NCBI GenBank assembly: GCA_016200145.1
Contig: JACQFH010000023.1
Location: 1 to 33,953, forward strand
Direction: 5' to 3'
From: Planctomycetia bacterium
Lineage (GTDB): Bacteria > Planctomycetota > Planctomycetia > Planctomycetales > Planctomycetaceae
DNA length: 33,953 nucleotides
Part shown: positions 9,005 to 16,181 of the stretch, in pieces
Layout: each line of letters opens with the position of its first letter
How positions within the stretch are numbered: the stretch's first letter is position 1
Made by a program: the position numbers and the translations under genes
The notes under the pieces: generated by a model
Seen by the model: the letters and a program-made list of their open reading frames with translations, nothing else
Database searches by the model: none
Told to the model about the DNA's origin: nothing

Positions 9005-11095
9005 CTACTGTAACTGCTTCTTCAGAAACGTGTATGCCAGGGCCGACATGAAGGCGGCCTGTTTGTTGTCGGCGGCGCCGCCGTGGCCCCCTTCGATGTT
9101 CTCGTAGTACAAGACGTTGTGCCCGTGATCCTTCATGCGGGCCACCATCTTCCGTGCGTGGCCGGGGTGCACGCGGTCGTCGCGGGTCGACGTCGTGAAC
9201 AGGGTTCGCGGATACTTCGCTTCGCGCTTCACGTTGTGGTACGGCGAAAACGTGCGAATGAACTCCCACTCGCGCGGCGTGTCGGGGTTGCCGTACTCGG
9301 CGACCCAGCTCGCCCCCGCCAGCAGCTTGTGATACCGCTGCATGTCGAGCAGGGGCACCTGACAGACAATCGCGCCGAACAGGTCGGGCCGCCGCGTCAG
9401 CATGTTGCCCATCAAGAGGCCACCGTTGCTGCCCCCCATCGTGCCCAGATGCTTCGGCGACGTCAGTTTGCAGCGCACCAGGTCTTCGCCCACGGCGATG
9501 AAGTCGTCGTAGGCCTTGTGCCGGTTCTCTTTGAGGGCCGCCTGATGCCATCGGGGACCGAACTCTCCGCCGCCGCGGATGTTGGCCACGACGTACACGC
9601 CCCCCGACTCGAGCCAGGCCGCGCCGGTGGTCGCCTGGTATCCGGGCACCATCGGGATTTCGAAGCCGCCGTATCCGTACAACAACGTCGGGTTCTTGTC
9701 GTTCATTTCGAGTTTGCTGCGCGACACCTGAAAATAGGGGATCTTCGTGCCGTCTTTCGACGTGGCTTCGTGCTGGCTGACTGTGAGTCCTTCGGCATTG
9801 AAGAACGCGGGGCTTTCCTTGAGTTTCTCGGGCGGCCCTTTCCCCAGCGTGCCGTAGAGCAGGCTCGTCGGTGTGAGATACCCGGCCACCGTCATGAAGT
9901 AGTCGTCGGAATCATCGGGATCGACCGGGCTGGCGCTGACGGTGCTGAATTCGGGCGCTCCTTTTACTTCTTCTCGGCGCCACTCTTTGCCGTCGCGGGT
10001 GAGCACGTACAACCGGTTGCGGACGTTGTCGAGCTCGTTCACCAGCAGGTGATGCCGCGTCGCCGAAAATCCGGCGAGCGATTTGCGGTCAGTGGGCTCG
10101 AACAGCATGTCGAAGCGGCGTTCACCTTTGACAAAGGCATCGAGATCGGTCGCCAGCAGGGCGCCGGCGGGATACGTCTTGCCGCCGACCTTCCACTCGG
10201 TTCGCAGCTCGAAGAACAACAGGTCGCGATACGAAGACGCCTCGGCGTCGTCGGGCTTGTCGATCTTGATCAGCTTGCCGTCGCGGCGGAGGAACAGCTC
10301 GTTTGTCCAGAACGTCACCGCCCGCGAGACCCAGTCGCGCTCGAAGCCGGGAGTCTTCGAGCGATGCGCCTGCACGGCGACGTCTTCCGGCTGCCCTTCG
10401 AATACCTGCTGTGCGTCGGCGACCGGGGTGCCTCTGCGCCACTCGCGCACGATGCGGGGGTAGCCCGATTGAGTGAGCGATCCGGGGCCGAAATCCGAGG
10501 CCACAAACAGGCTGTCGATGTCGCGCCAGCCGATGCGGGTCTTGGCTTCCTTCAGGTAGAAGCCGTCTTTGACGAACGACTTGGTCGAAACGTCGAATTC
10601 GCGGGTGACGGTGGCGTCGGCGCCGCCGCGTGACAGCGACAACAGGCACCGGTCATACGACGGCTTGAGGAAGCTATTTCCCTTCCAGACCCAGTTTTCG
10701 TTTTCTTCCTTGGCCAACTCGTCGAGATCAAGCACGGTTTCCCACGCCGGCTTGGCTTTGCGATACTCAGCCAGCGTCGTCCGCCGCCACAGGCCGCGCT
10801 TGTTTTTTGCGTCGCGCCAAAAGTTGTAGTAGTAGTCGCCGGCCTTGCTGACGAATGGAATGCGGGCGTCGGAATCGAGGATCTTGAGGAGCCGGTCGTT
10901 GAGCTCCTGGAACTCAGGCGTGCCCGTCAGCTCGGCCTGACTCTCGGCATTCCGCTCTTTCACCCAGCTCAGCGGCTTTTCGCCCGTGACCTCTTCCAGC
11001 CAGACGAACGGGTCGCCCGCCTCGTCGCCGGAGACTACCAATGTTGGAACCATCAATGCTCCCAGGGCGCAGAACCGAAGCCAGAATTTGAACAT
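9005..11095 (-). CDS. Secreted prolyl oligopeptidase family (S9A) serine peptidase
   Basis: A 696-aa enzyme, the usual length of the family plus a signal peptide (about residues 1-23, ending LVVSG). Residues about 26-60 start as family members do (DPFVWLEEVTGEKPLSWVKERN). A beta-propeller covers roughly 75-410 and the alpha/beta hydrolase domain 415-696. The catalytic triad is visible: Ser556 in GGSNGG, Asp640 (or 639) in TRDDRVHPGH, and His671 in EGGHGG. The family cleaves short peptides after proline; this one would act outside the cytoplasm, probably in peptide scavenging. It is followed at 12 nt by an EamA transporter gene, which could move a product, though this is speculative. Confidence 0.95.
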   Translation of the reverse strand: MFKFWLRFCALGALMVPTLVVSGDEAGDPFVWLEEVTGEKPLSWVKERNAESQAELTGTPEFQELNDRLLKILDSDARIPFVSKAGDYYYNFWRDAKNKRGLWRRTTLAEYRKAKPAWETVLDLDELAKEENENWVWKGNSFLKPSYDRCLLSLSRGGADATVTREFDVSTKSFVKDGFYLKEAKTRIGWRDIDSLFVASDFGPGSLTQSGYPRIVREWRRGTPVADAQQVFEGQPEDVAVQAHRSKTPGFERDWVSRAVTFWTNELFLRRDGKLIKIDKPDDAEASSYRDLLFFELRTEWKVGGKTYPAGALLATDLDAFVKGERRFDMLFEPTDRKSLAGFSATRHHLLVNELDNVRNRLYVLTRDGKEWRREEVKGAPEFSTVSASPVDPDDSDDYFMTVAGYLTPTSLLYGTLGKGPPEKLKESPAFFNAEGLTVSQHEATSKDGTKIPYFQVSRSKLEMNDKNPTLLYGYGGFEIPMVPGYQATTGAAWLESGGVYVVANIRGGGEFGPRWHQAALKENRHKAYDDFIAVGEDLVRCKLTSPKHLGTMGGSNGGLLMGNMLTRRPDLFGAIVCQVPLLDMQRYHKLLAGASWVAEYGNPDTPREWEFIRTFSPYHNVKREAKYPRTLFTTSTRDDRVHPGHARKMVARMKDHGHNVLYYENIEGGHGGAADNKQAAFMSALAYTFLKKQLQ

Positions 11096-11460
11096 GAGTG
11101 CTCTCCGTGGTGCATCAGGACGGTCACGTGGTGGACGGTGGTGAAGACTTTGGGGTTATTCTACGGATTTGAAAGGCGGGGGATAGTCTCCCACATCAAC
11201 ACGTCGTTTAACCGCGATCCCATCGGGATGCGCGTATCGCAGGTTGAAGGTTTGCCCGACGAGACCAGATACTGCCAACGAATTTCAGGCGACGCCGAAA
11301 CACAATTAAAGCGGATCCGACTTTCGATACGCGCTTCCCTCCGGGTCGCGGTTAAACGATCTGCGGCCGTATCCCTTTGCGACCGGTTGACGGCGGTCCG
11401 CCATTCGGAGATTGTGGGGCCTGACCTGCGGTGCGACAGTTGCCAGGAATCTCCGATCAC
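11096..11460. other. Intergenic region between divergent peptidase and methyltransferase genes
   Basis: About 365 nt with no supported gene. Open frames cross it on both strands (for example 11138-11464 plus), but they have no ribosome binding site, no family pattern and overlap the methyltransferase. It should hold promoters for the peptidase (-) and methyltransferase (+). TTGACG at about 11389 could be a -35 element for the plus-strand gene, but the matching -10 is poor. Confidence 0.45.
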
Positions 11461-12291
11461 GTGAGCGAGCTTTCGACGCATTTCGAATTCGGCCGGAACT
11501 GGTCGAGCTATGCCGGCCTGATCGACGAAGAGCGGGTCGCCGAGGCGGTGCGCGGTCTCGAACGGTTGGCCGGCGCAGGAGGCCTTTCCGGAAAGACGTT
11601 TCTCGACATCGGCTGCGGCTCGGGGCTGCATTCGCTGGCGGCGCTCAGGCTGGGGGCGTTACGGGTGCTGGCTGTCGATCTCGACCCTCAGTCGGTCGCC
11701 ACAACACGGCAAGTGCTCGGCGCTCACGCCTCGGAAAATCAATGGGAAGTCCGCGAAAAATCGGTCTTCGCCCTCGATGCCAATGATCTGGGCCATTTCG
11801 ACGTCGTCTACGCCTGGGGCTCCCTGCATCACACCGGCGCGATGTACGAAGCCTGGCGGAAGGCGGCCGGCATGGTGGCCCCCGGCGGAATGCTGATCGT
11901 CGCGCTGTACCGCAAGACGTGGCTTTGCCCGTTGTGGAAAATCGAGAAGTTCTTCTACAGCCGGGCGCCGGCCTGGGTGCAGCGCGCCTCGCGGGCCTGT
12001 TACATCACGACGATGCGGCTGGCGTTTTTGCTGATCGGCCGCGATTTCAAAAAGTACCGCGCCGATTATGGCCGGTCGTTCCGCGGAATGGACTACGATC
12101 ACGACGTCCACGACTGGATGGGGGGCTATCCGTACGAATCAGTCTCCCCGCGCCAGGCTGAGAAGTTCCGCGCCGAGCTCGGTTTTCTCCCCGTTCGCTC
12201 ATTCGTCCTCAACCGCACCCCCGTCGGCATCTTCGGCAGCGGCAACGACGAATATGTGTGGAAACGGCAAAATCCTGTGGGTATGCAGTAG
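11461..12291 (+). CDS. Class I SAM-dependent methyltransferase
   Basis: A 276-aa cytoplasmic methyltransferase. Motif I is canonical: FLDIGCGSGLHSLAA at about 48-62, followed by the acidic end of beta-2 (AVDLDPQS, about 71-78). Motif IV-like FDVVYAWGSLHHTG and the later AAGMVAPGGMLIVALYRKTW complete the fold. Residues 145-200 form an insert rich in aromatic and basic residues (LWKIEKFFYSRAP, FKKYRADYGRSFRGMDYDHD), typical of type 11/12 methyltransferases of unknown substrate in polysaccharide or lipid clusters. The GTG at 11461 is chosen because AGGA lies 12 nt upstream and the conserved part begins SELSTHFEFGRNW; another GTG at 11431 would add ten residues. No pathway neighbours are adjacent. 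Confidence 0.85.
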   Translation: MSELSTHFEFGRNWSSYAGLIDEERVAEAVRGLERLAGAGGLSGKTFLDIGCGSGLHSLAALRLGALRVLAVDLDPQSVATTRQVLGAHASENQWEVREKSVFALDANDLGHFDVVYAWGSLHHTGAMYEAWRKAAGMVAPGGMLIVALYRKTWLCPLWKIEKFFYSRAPAWVQRASRACYITTMRLAFLLIGRDFKKYRADYGRSFRGMDYDHDVHDWMGGYPYESVSPRQAEKFRAELGFLPVRSFVLNRTPVGIFGSGNDEYVWKRQNPVGMQ

Positions 12292-12330
12292 AATGTACTA
12301 CCAAGCTCATCTGTCTGGAAAGGGCTTAGC

Positions 12331-13050
12331 ATGCATCGGTCCGTCGAATGTGTTCTGGTTGCACTCGTGCTTACTGAGTTGTTCCACCAGACAGGTTTTG
12401 CCCAGGATGCCCAGAGGAAGCCGCCCAGCCCGGTTGGAGCATCCACATTGATGCGGCCTGTTGTGTCGCTGGAAAGTGAGTCGGTACGGCAGGAACTAAG
12501 ACTGACGACCGAACAACGGGACCAGATCAGTTCCATTCTTAATCGAGTGAAAGTCGCGAGGGAGTCGCTTGGACTCGACGGAAATCTTGCAAGTCTGACG
12601 CCCGAAATCCGGAAGGCCCGACGCGCAGAATTTGGCAAGATTGCGGACCAGGCGAATATCGAAGTCTCAGCGGCGCTGACGGAATCCCAGAGAGAGCGGC
12701 TCAGGCAACTCGCGATTTGGATTCTGCGGGGGGATGCCTTGTTCACGCAAGACGTTGTCAACGAACTGAAGCTGACCGATGGGCAGAAAACAGCTCTCGC
12801 AGATGAATTCGAAAGCCTTCGGAAGAAAATGCTTGATATCCAATTTCCTGCGAAAGGCACTGACGAAGAACGGCGACGTAAGGTTCACGAACAGTCCACC
12901 ACTATGAAAAAGGAATTCGACGAACGGTGCGTAAAGATCCTCACCGATCAACAACGGGCCCAGTTCGACAAAATGCGGGGCGACAGGTTCGAAGTTGAGA
13001 TGTCGGAATTCCCCACAATTTACGGTCGCGGCGGAGCTCGGACGAGATGA
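12331..13050 (+). CDS. Exported helical protein with four LTxxQ repeats (Spy/CpxP-like)
   Basis: A 239-aa protein with an N-terminal signal sequence (hydrophobic about 6-23, cut after GFAQ). The mature part is almost all helix and rich in Glu, Arg, Lys and Gln. Four LTxxQ motifs are visible, at 58-62 (LTTEQ), 116-120 (LTESQ), 148-152 (LTDGQ) and 204-208 (LTDQQ). LTxxQ pairs mark the Spy/CpxP family of periplasmic chaperones and stress sensors; four copies in one chain would mean a duplicated module. No metal-binding His/Cys set is present. GGAAAGG precedes the ATG at about 8 nt. Base composition looks less GC-rich than the neighbours. The assignment rests on the motif and helical character, not on full-length similarity. 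Confidence 0.75.
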   Translation: MHRSVECVLVALVLTELFHQTGFAQDAQRKPPSPVGASTLMRPVVSLESESVRQELRLTTEQRDQISSILNRVKVARESLGLDGNLASLTPEIRKARRAEFGKIADQANIEVSAALTESQRERLRQLAIWILRGDALFTQDVVNELKLTDGQKTALADEFESLRKKMLDIQFPAKGTDEERRRKVHEQSTTMKKEFDERCVKILTDQQRAQFDKMRGDRFEVEMSEFPTIYGRGGARTR

Positions 13051-13111
13051 CGCCATTGCGACGGTGTTTGAGATCCAAGCGGCAGCCAGACCCTGCCGCG
13101 AACCGCGAAAG

Positions 13112-13184
13112 AAAAGGAACACTAATCGCCGCTGATCTTCACTAATCGGATTAGCGGAGATTAGTGGCGATTAGTGTTCCTTTT
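13112..13184. repeat. Long near-perfect palindrome, possible bidirectional terminator
   Basis: The two halves (13112-13147 and 13149-13184) pair over 36 positions with only one mismatch and three G-T pairs; the centre is a single base, so the real loop would be a few nucleotides. The outer 19 positions pair perfectly. Inside each arm, short units based on CTAATC/GATTAG recur every 10-20 nt. The plus-strand 3' arm runs into a T-rich stretch (TTCCTTTTTCTTCCC), and the palindrome lies 60 nt after the stop of the LTxxQ gene, so it could end that transcript. The repeated internal unit and lack of a gene mark it as a likely dispersed intergenic repeat. Confidence 0.8.
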
Positions 13185-13319
13185 TCTTCCCTCGACACGC
13201 GGCTCGATTACGCACTGGTGGTAAGGGGCGCACACGCTATGTAGGTTTGCCTCAGCTTGTGACCGGTGAGCCACCCCGAGTATAGTGATACGAAGTACCG
13301 ATCCGTCCGAGGATGATAG

Positions 13320-14660
13320 ATGCTCGATATCGGTCAGTTTTCTGCCGGGACTTGCAGCGGCGTCTCGCGGCGCGCGTTCCTGAAGGCCGGCGCGTCGTTT
13401 GCCGCGGCGCTGGGTGTTTCTGCGCCGGCCGGCCGGGCGATCGCTGCGGCGCCGGTACGGGCCAAGTCAGTCATTTTCGTCTGGCTGTGGGGGGCGCCCA
13501 GCCATCTCGACACATTTGACCCCAAGCCCGACTCGCCCTCCGAATACCGCGGACCGTTCGCCCCAATCGCCACGCGCACGCCCGGGCTCAACTTCAGCGA
13601 GCTGTTGCCGCAACTGGCAAATCGAAGTCATCTGTTCAACGTCGTCCGCTCGCACATTACGTTTGCCCCTGGCCACCCGGACGCCGGGACGTACGGCCTG
13701 ACGGGTTTTGCCGATCGCCCCGAGCCGGTGAAGCCGAATTTCGGGTCGATCATCGCTAAACACCGCGGGCACCGGGGAAGCCTGCCGCCGTTTGTTTCGC
13801 TGGGGCGCGGCATTCCGCGCGACGTGGTGCGGATCGTCGACGGGTACGGCGGCGGGAAGCTCGGCAAGGCGTACGATCCGTTTCAGATCAGTTGCGACGA
13901 GTATGGCCAGGCCGAAATCCCCTCACTCAAGCTGCTGGGGGACCTCAATCCGGCGCGTCTGAACGACCGCAACGCCTTGCTGGGGACACTCGATCAGGCG
14001 CGGCGCTCGCTCGACCAGGCGCAGCTCGGCGAGTGGGACCGCACCTATGGCCGCGCTTATCAACTGCTCACGCGCCCCGAGGCACGCGACGCGTTCGACC
14101 TGACGCGTGAACCGCAGGCGCTGCGAGACCGGTACGGCGAAACGGCGTTCGGGCAAAGCTGCCTGATGGCGCGGCGGCTCGTCGAAGCCGGTGTGCCGTA
14201 CATTCAGGTCAACTGGAGCGAATACGTCGAGTGCATGACTCCCAATTGCGATTTCGGATGGGACACGCACATTTACAATTTCGAGCTTTTGCAGGATCGG
14301 CACTGCCCGATTTTCGATCGGGCGCTCTCGTCGCTGCTCGATGACCTGCACGCGCGCGGACTGCTCGACAGCACGCTTGTCGTCGCCATGGGAGAATTCG
14401 GACGCAGCCCCAAGATCACGAATCGTGCCGCGCGAGACCACTGGCATCCGTGCTATTCGTCGTTGTGGGCCGGTGCCGGACTGCCGGGGGGCCGGACGAT
14501 CGGCCAGAGCGACAAACTGGGCGAGCACCCGGTGACGACGCCCGTGACGCCGCTGATGGTGGGCACAACCATGGCTGAGCTGTCCGGCATGGATACGCAG
14601 GCGCGGGCCGAGCTGAATGTGCTCGACGGCGGATCGGTGATCCATGAGCTGGTGTCATAA
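13320..14660 (+). CDS. Tat-exported DUF1501 family protein
   Basis: A 446-aa protein. The N-terminus carries a twin-arginine signal (SRRAFLKAG at about 16-24, hydrophobic to residue 43). The rest matches DUF1501, a planctomycete-rich family related to the alkaline phosphatase/sulfatase superfamily: VIFVWLWGAPSHLDTFDPKP with candidate metal ligands near the N-terminus, then SCLMARRLVEAGVPYIQV, FGWDTH, and MGEFGRSPKI in the C-terminal half. The substrate is unknown; many members are encoded beside a DUF1549/DUF1553 cytochrome-type protein, but no such partner is adjacent here. GAGG stands 8 nt before the ATG. The next gene is 178 nt downstream, across a GC-rich hairpin. Confidence 0.93.
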   Translation: MLDIGQFSAGTCSGVSRRAFLKAGASFAAALGVSAPAGRAIAAAPVRAKSVIFVWLWGAPSHLDTFDPKPDSPSEYRGPFAPIATRTPGLNFSELLPQLANRSHLFNVVRSHITFAPGHPDAGTYGLTGFADRPEPVKPNFGSIIAKHRGHRGSLPPFVSLGRGIPRDVVRIVDGYGGGKLGKAYDPFQISCDEYGQAEIPSLKLLGDLNPARLNDRNALLGTLDQARRSLDQAQLGEWDRTYGRAYQLLTRPEARDAFDLTREPQALRDRYGETAFGQSCLMARRLVEAGVPYIQVNWSEYVECMTPNCDFGWDTHIYNFELLQDRHCPIFDRALSSLLDDLHARGLLDSTLVVAMGEFGRSPKITNRAARDHWHPCYSSLWAGAGLPGGRTIGQSDKLGEHPVTTPVTPLMVGTTMAELSGMDTQARAELNVLDGGSVIHELVS

Positions 14661-14800
14661 TCCGATGCCGGCGCCTCAGAGTCGCAGGCACACTCCGAGT
14701 GCCGTCGTTTGCGAGTCCAGCGAGGCTCGAAGGCCTGTCGCTGCCCAAATCGTGAAACGGGGAAGCGTGCACGTAAGGCCGGCAAGACATTCCACGACAC

Positions 14801-14830
14801 CCCCCCTGGCCCCCCCTTACGAAGGGGGGG
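14801..14830. repeat. GC-rich hairpin repeat next to a translation start
   Basis: A C-rich run followed by a perfect 9-bp inverted repeat (CCCCCCCTT at 14810-14818, AAGGGGGGG at 14822-14830, 3-nt loop ACG). It resembles the element at 24735-24770 in order and spacing: a C run, T-G, a second C run, then a hairpin ending in a G run. The 3' arm plus the next bases (GGGGGAGA) forms the likely ribosome binding site of the TolB-like gene, so the hairpin could hide that site. Confidence 0.7.
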
Positions 14831-14838
14831 AGACGCGG

Positions 14839-15708
14839 GTGCGCAGTCGAATGGTTATTTTCGCGGCGATCGTCACAGCTTTGGGGGGAGCCGTGCGGGC
14901 CGACGAACGGCTGACGACCGATGGTCGGATCAAGAACTCGCCTGTGTTCGCCGATCGCTCGGGGGCCGAGCTGATCTATGTTCTCCAGGAGCGGCCGGTG
15001 CAATTCCGTCTGATGCGGATGAAGCTGGCCGATCGCAGCGTCGCGCCCATCCATCCCCAGCAGACCAAAACCGAATTCGAGCCGGCCCTCTCGCACGACG
15101 GCAATGTCCTGGCGTTCGTGCAGAGCCGGGGCAACCTGAGCCTGGCGCTGGTGATTCGCGACGCACGGGCCGGCAAAGATGCCGAGGTCCCGCCAGGCGC
15201 CGGATTTTCTGGCCCGCGAAGCCCGGTCTTTTCGCCCGACGGAACGCGCGTGCTCTACAGTTATCCCGAACAGGGCCGGCAGCGAATCTATTCGGTAAAC
15301 CTCGAAGGCCGCGACCTGAAGACAATCATCGACAGCGACGGGGTGAACAACTGGCCCGATTTTTCCCCCGACGGCCGGCGGATCGTTTTCGCGTCGACGC
15401 GCGACGACGACTACGAGATCTACAGTGCCGCGGCGGACGGTTCCGATGTGCATCGCCTGACGCACAGCCCGCGGCAGGACATCCGGCCCCGCTATTCGCC
15501 CGATGGTTCGCGCATCGCCTTTATGAGCGGGCGCGACGGCAATTACGAGATCTACGTGATGAACGCGGACGGCAGCAACGTCCGCCGCGTCACAAAGAAC
15601 CCCGAAAGCGACGACTTCCCCGCCTGGAACCCCGACGGCAAGCGCCTGGTGATCGTCTCAGAGCGAGACGGCCGGCACGATCTGTATCTGGTGGGCTTGC
15701 CACCATAA
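14839..15708 (+). CDS. Secreted TolB-like WD40/PD40 beta-propeller protein
   Basis: A 289-aa protein. The first residues (VRSRMVIFAAIVTALGGAVRA) are a signal peptide. The mature part is a beta-propeller with repeated PD40 units: FSPDGTRVLYSY, FSPDGRRIVFASTRDDDYEIYSA, YSPDGSRIAFMSGRDGNYEIYVM and WNPDGKRLVIVSERDGRHDLYLV, each ending in the xYEIYxxxxDG pattern of TolB-type blades. Only about five to six blades are visible, so it is shorter than full TolB and has no separate N-terminal TolB domain. A role in periplasmic protein binding is likely but the partner is unknown. The GTG at 14839 is chosen because GGGAG lies 6 nt upstream; the ATG at 14851 lacks a site. The frame stays open upstream to 14644, but that part is repeat-derived. 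Confidence 0.88.
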   Translation: MRSRMVIFAAIVTALGGAVRADERLTTDGRIKNSPVFADRSGAELIYVLQERPVQFRLMRMKLADRSVAPIHPQQTKTEFEPALSHDGNVLAFVQSRGNLSLALVIRDARAGKDAEVPPGAGFSGPRSPVFSPDGTRVLYSYPEQGRQRIYSVNLEGRDLKTIIDSDGVNNWPDFSPDGRRIVFASTRDDDYEIYSAAADGSDVHRLTHSPRQDIRPRYSPDGSRIAFMSGRDGNYEIYVMNADGSNVRRVTKNPESDDFPAWNPDGKRLVIVSERDGRHDLYLVGLPP

Positions 15709-15727
15709 TCGTCCTGTCGGTGCGAAG

Positions 15728-16102
15728 TCAGTCTTCGTAATAGATGCGGCCGTCGATTCGCAGCCTGAATTCGCGGATTGTGAACCATGGCCCGACGCAA
15801 ACTTCGACAACTGCGGGATGTCCTCCGATGTCGAAATCAAACCGTGGGACAAACCACCAGAAGCTTGTTTTGCGTAAGACCGATCCGGGATCAACAGACA
15901 CCTGTTCATAGCCCAGGCGCCACCCGGAATATTCCACGGTGTATGTACCCTCCGGCAGTGTGATCAGGAACTTTCGTCGGAGCCACGATCGCCGTTTCAG
16001 CACAGCGACGACTTGCGGCTCGCCGCATTCAAGACACCGCCGCGCCATTGCATCATTCGATGCGCCACACATGGGGCAGGTGCGTACGTCATGTAAGGTC
16101 AT
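15728..16102 (-). CDS. Small zinc-ribbon hypothetical protein, 124 aa
   Basis: Residues 9-26 hold CPMC and CLEC (Cys9, 12, 23, 26), a rubredoxin-type zinc ribbon. Residues 38-124 are strand-rich (FLITLPEGTYTVEYSG, FWWFVPRFDFDI, FTIREFRLRIDGRIYYED) and could form a small beta-sandwich; no family was recognised. There is no signal peptide or membrane segment, so it is probably cytoplasmic. It is convergent with the propeller gene (19 nt apart) and lies downstream of the sialate O-acetylesterase gene, separated from it by a terminator-like hairpin, so it probably has its own promoter. No clear ribosome binding site precedes the ATG. Confidence 0.65.
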   Translation of the reverse strand: MTLHDVRTCPMCGASNDAMARRCLECGEPQVVAVLKRRSWLRRKFLITLPEGTYTVEYSGWRLGYEQVSVDPGSVLRKTSFWWFVPRFDFDIGGHPAVVEVCVGPWFTIREFRLRIDGRIYYED

Positions 16103-16122
16103 GCTTGTCGACCAGACAAACG

Positions 16123-16152
16123 CAAAGACCCCGGCCGTGGAAACGGTCGGGG
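16123..16152 (-). terminator. Rho-independent terminator after the O-acetylesterase gene
   Basis: Read on the minus strand, 30 nt after the stop, a 10-bp stem (CCCCGACCGT pairing with ACGGCCGGGG, one G-U pair) closes a TTCC tetraloop at 16139-16142 and is followed by the T-rich stretch TCTTTGCGTTTGT. Stem, short loop and trailing T residues fit an intrinsic terminator for the gene ending at 16182. Confidence 0.75.
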
Positions 16153-16181
16153 CCTGGAATTCGGGGCGAACGCCGGAAACG

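Noticed and set aside
9083-10633. 516-aa plus-strand open frame inside the peptidase gene
   Set aside because: Fully antisense to the prolyl oligopeptidase with its intact catalytic triad; no domain seen.
11138-11464. 108-aa open frame in the gap before the methyltransferase
   Set aside because: No ribosome binding site, no family signal, and it overlaps the methyltransferase start.
14644-14838. Upstream extension of the TolB-like gene
   Set aside because: The extra 65 residues are translated repeat and filler sequence without a signal peptide; the GTG at 14839 has the only good ribosome binding site and begins a signal peptide.
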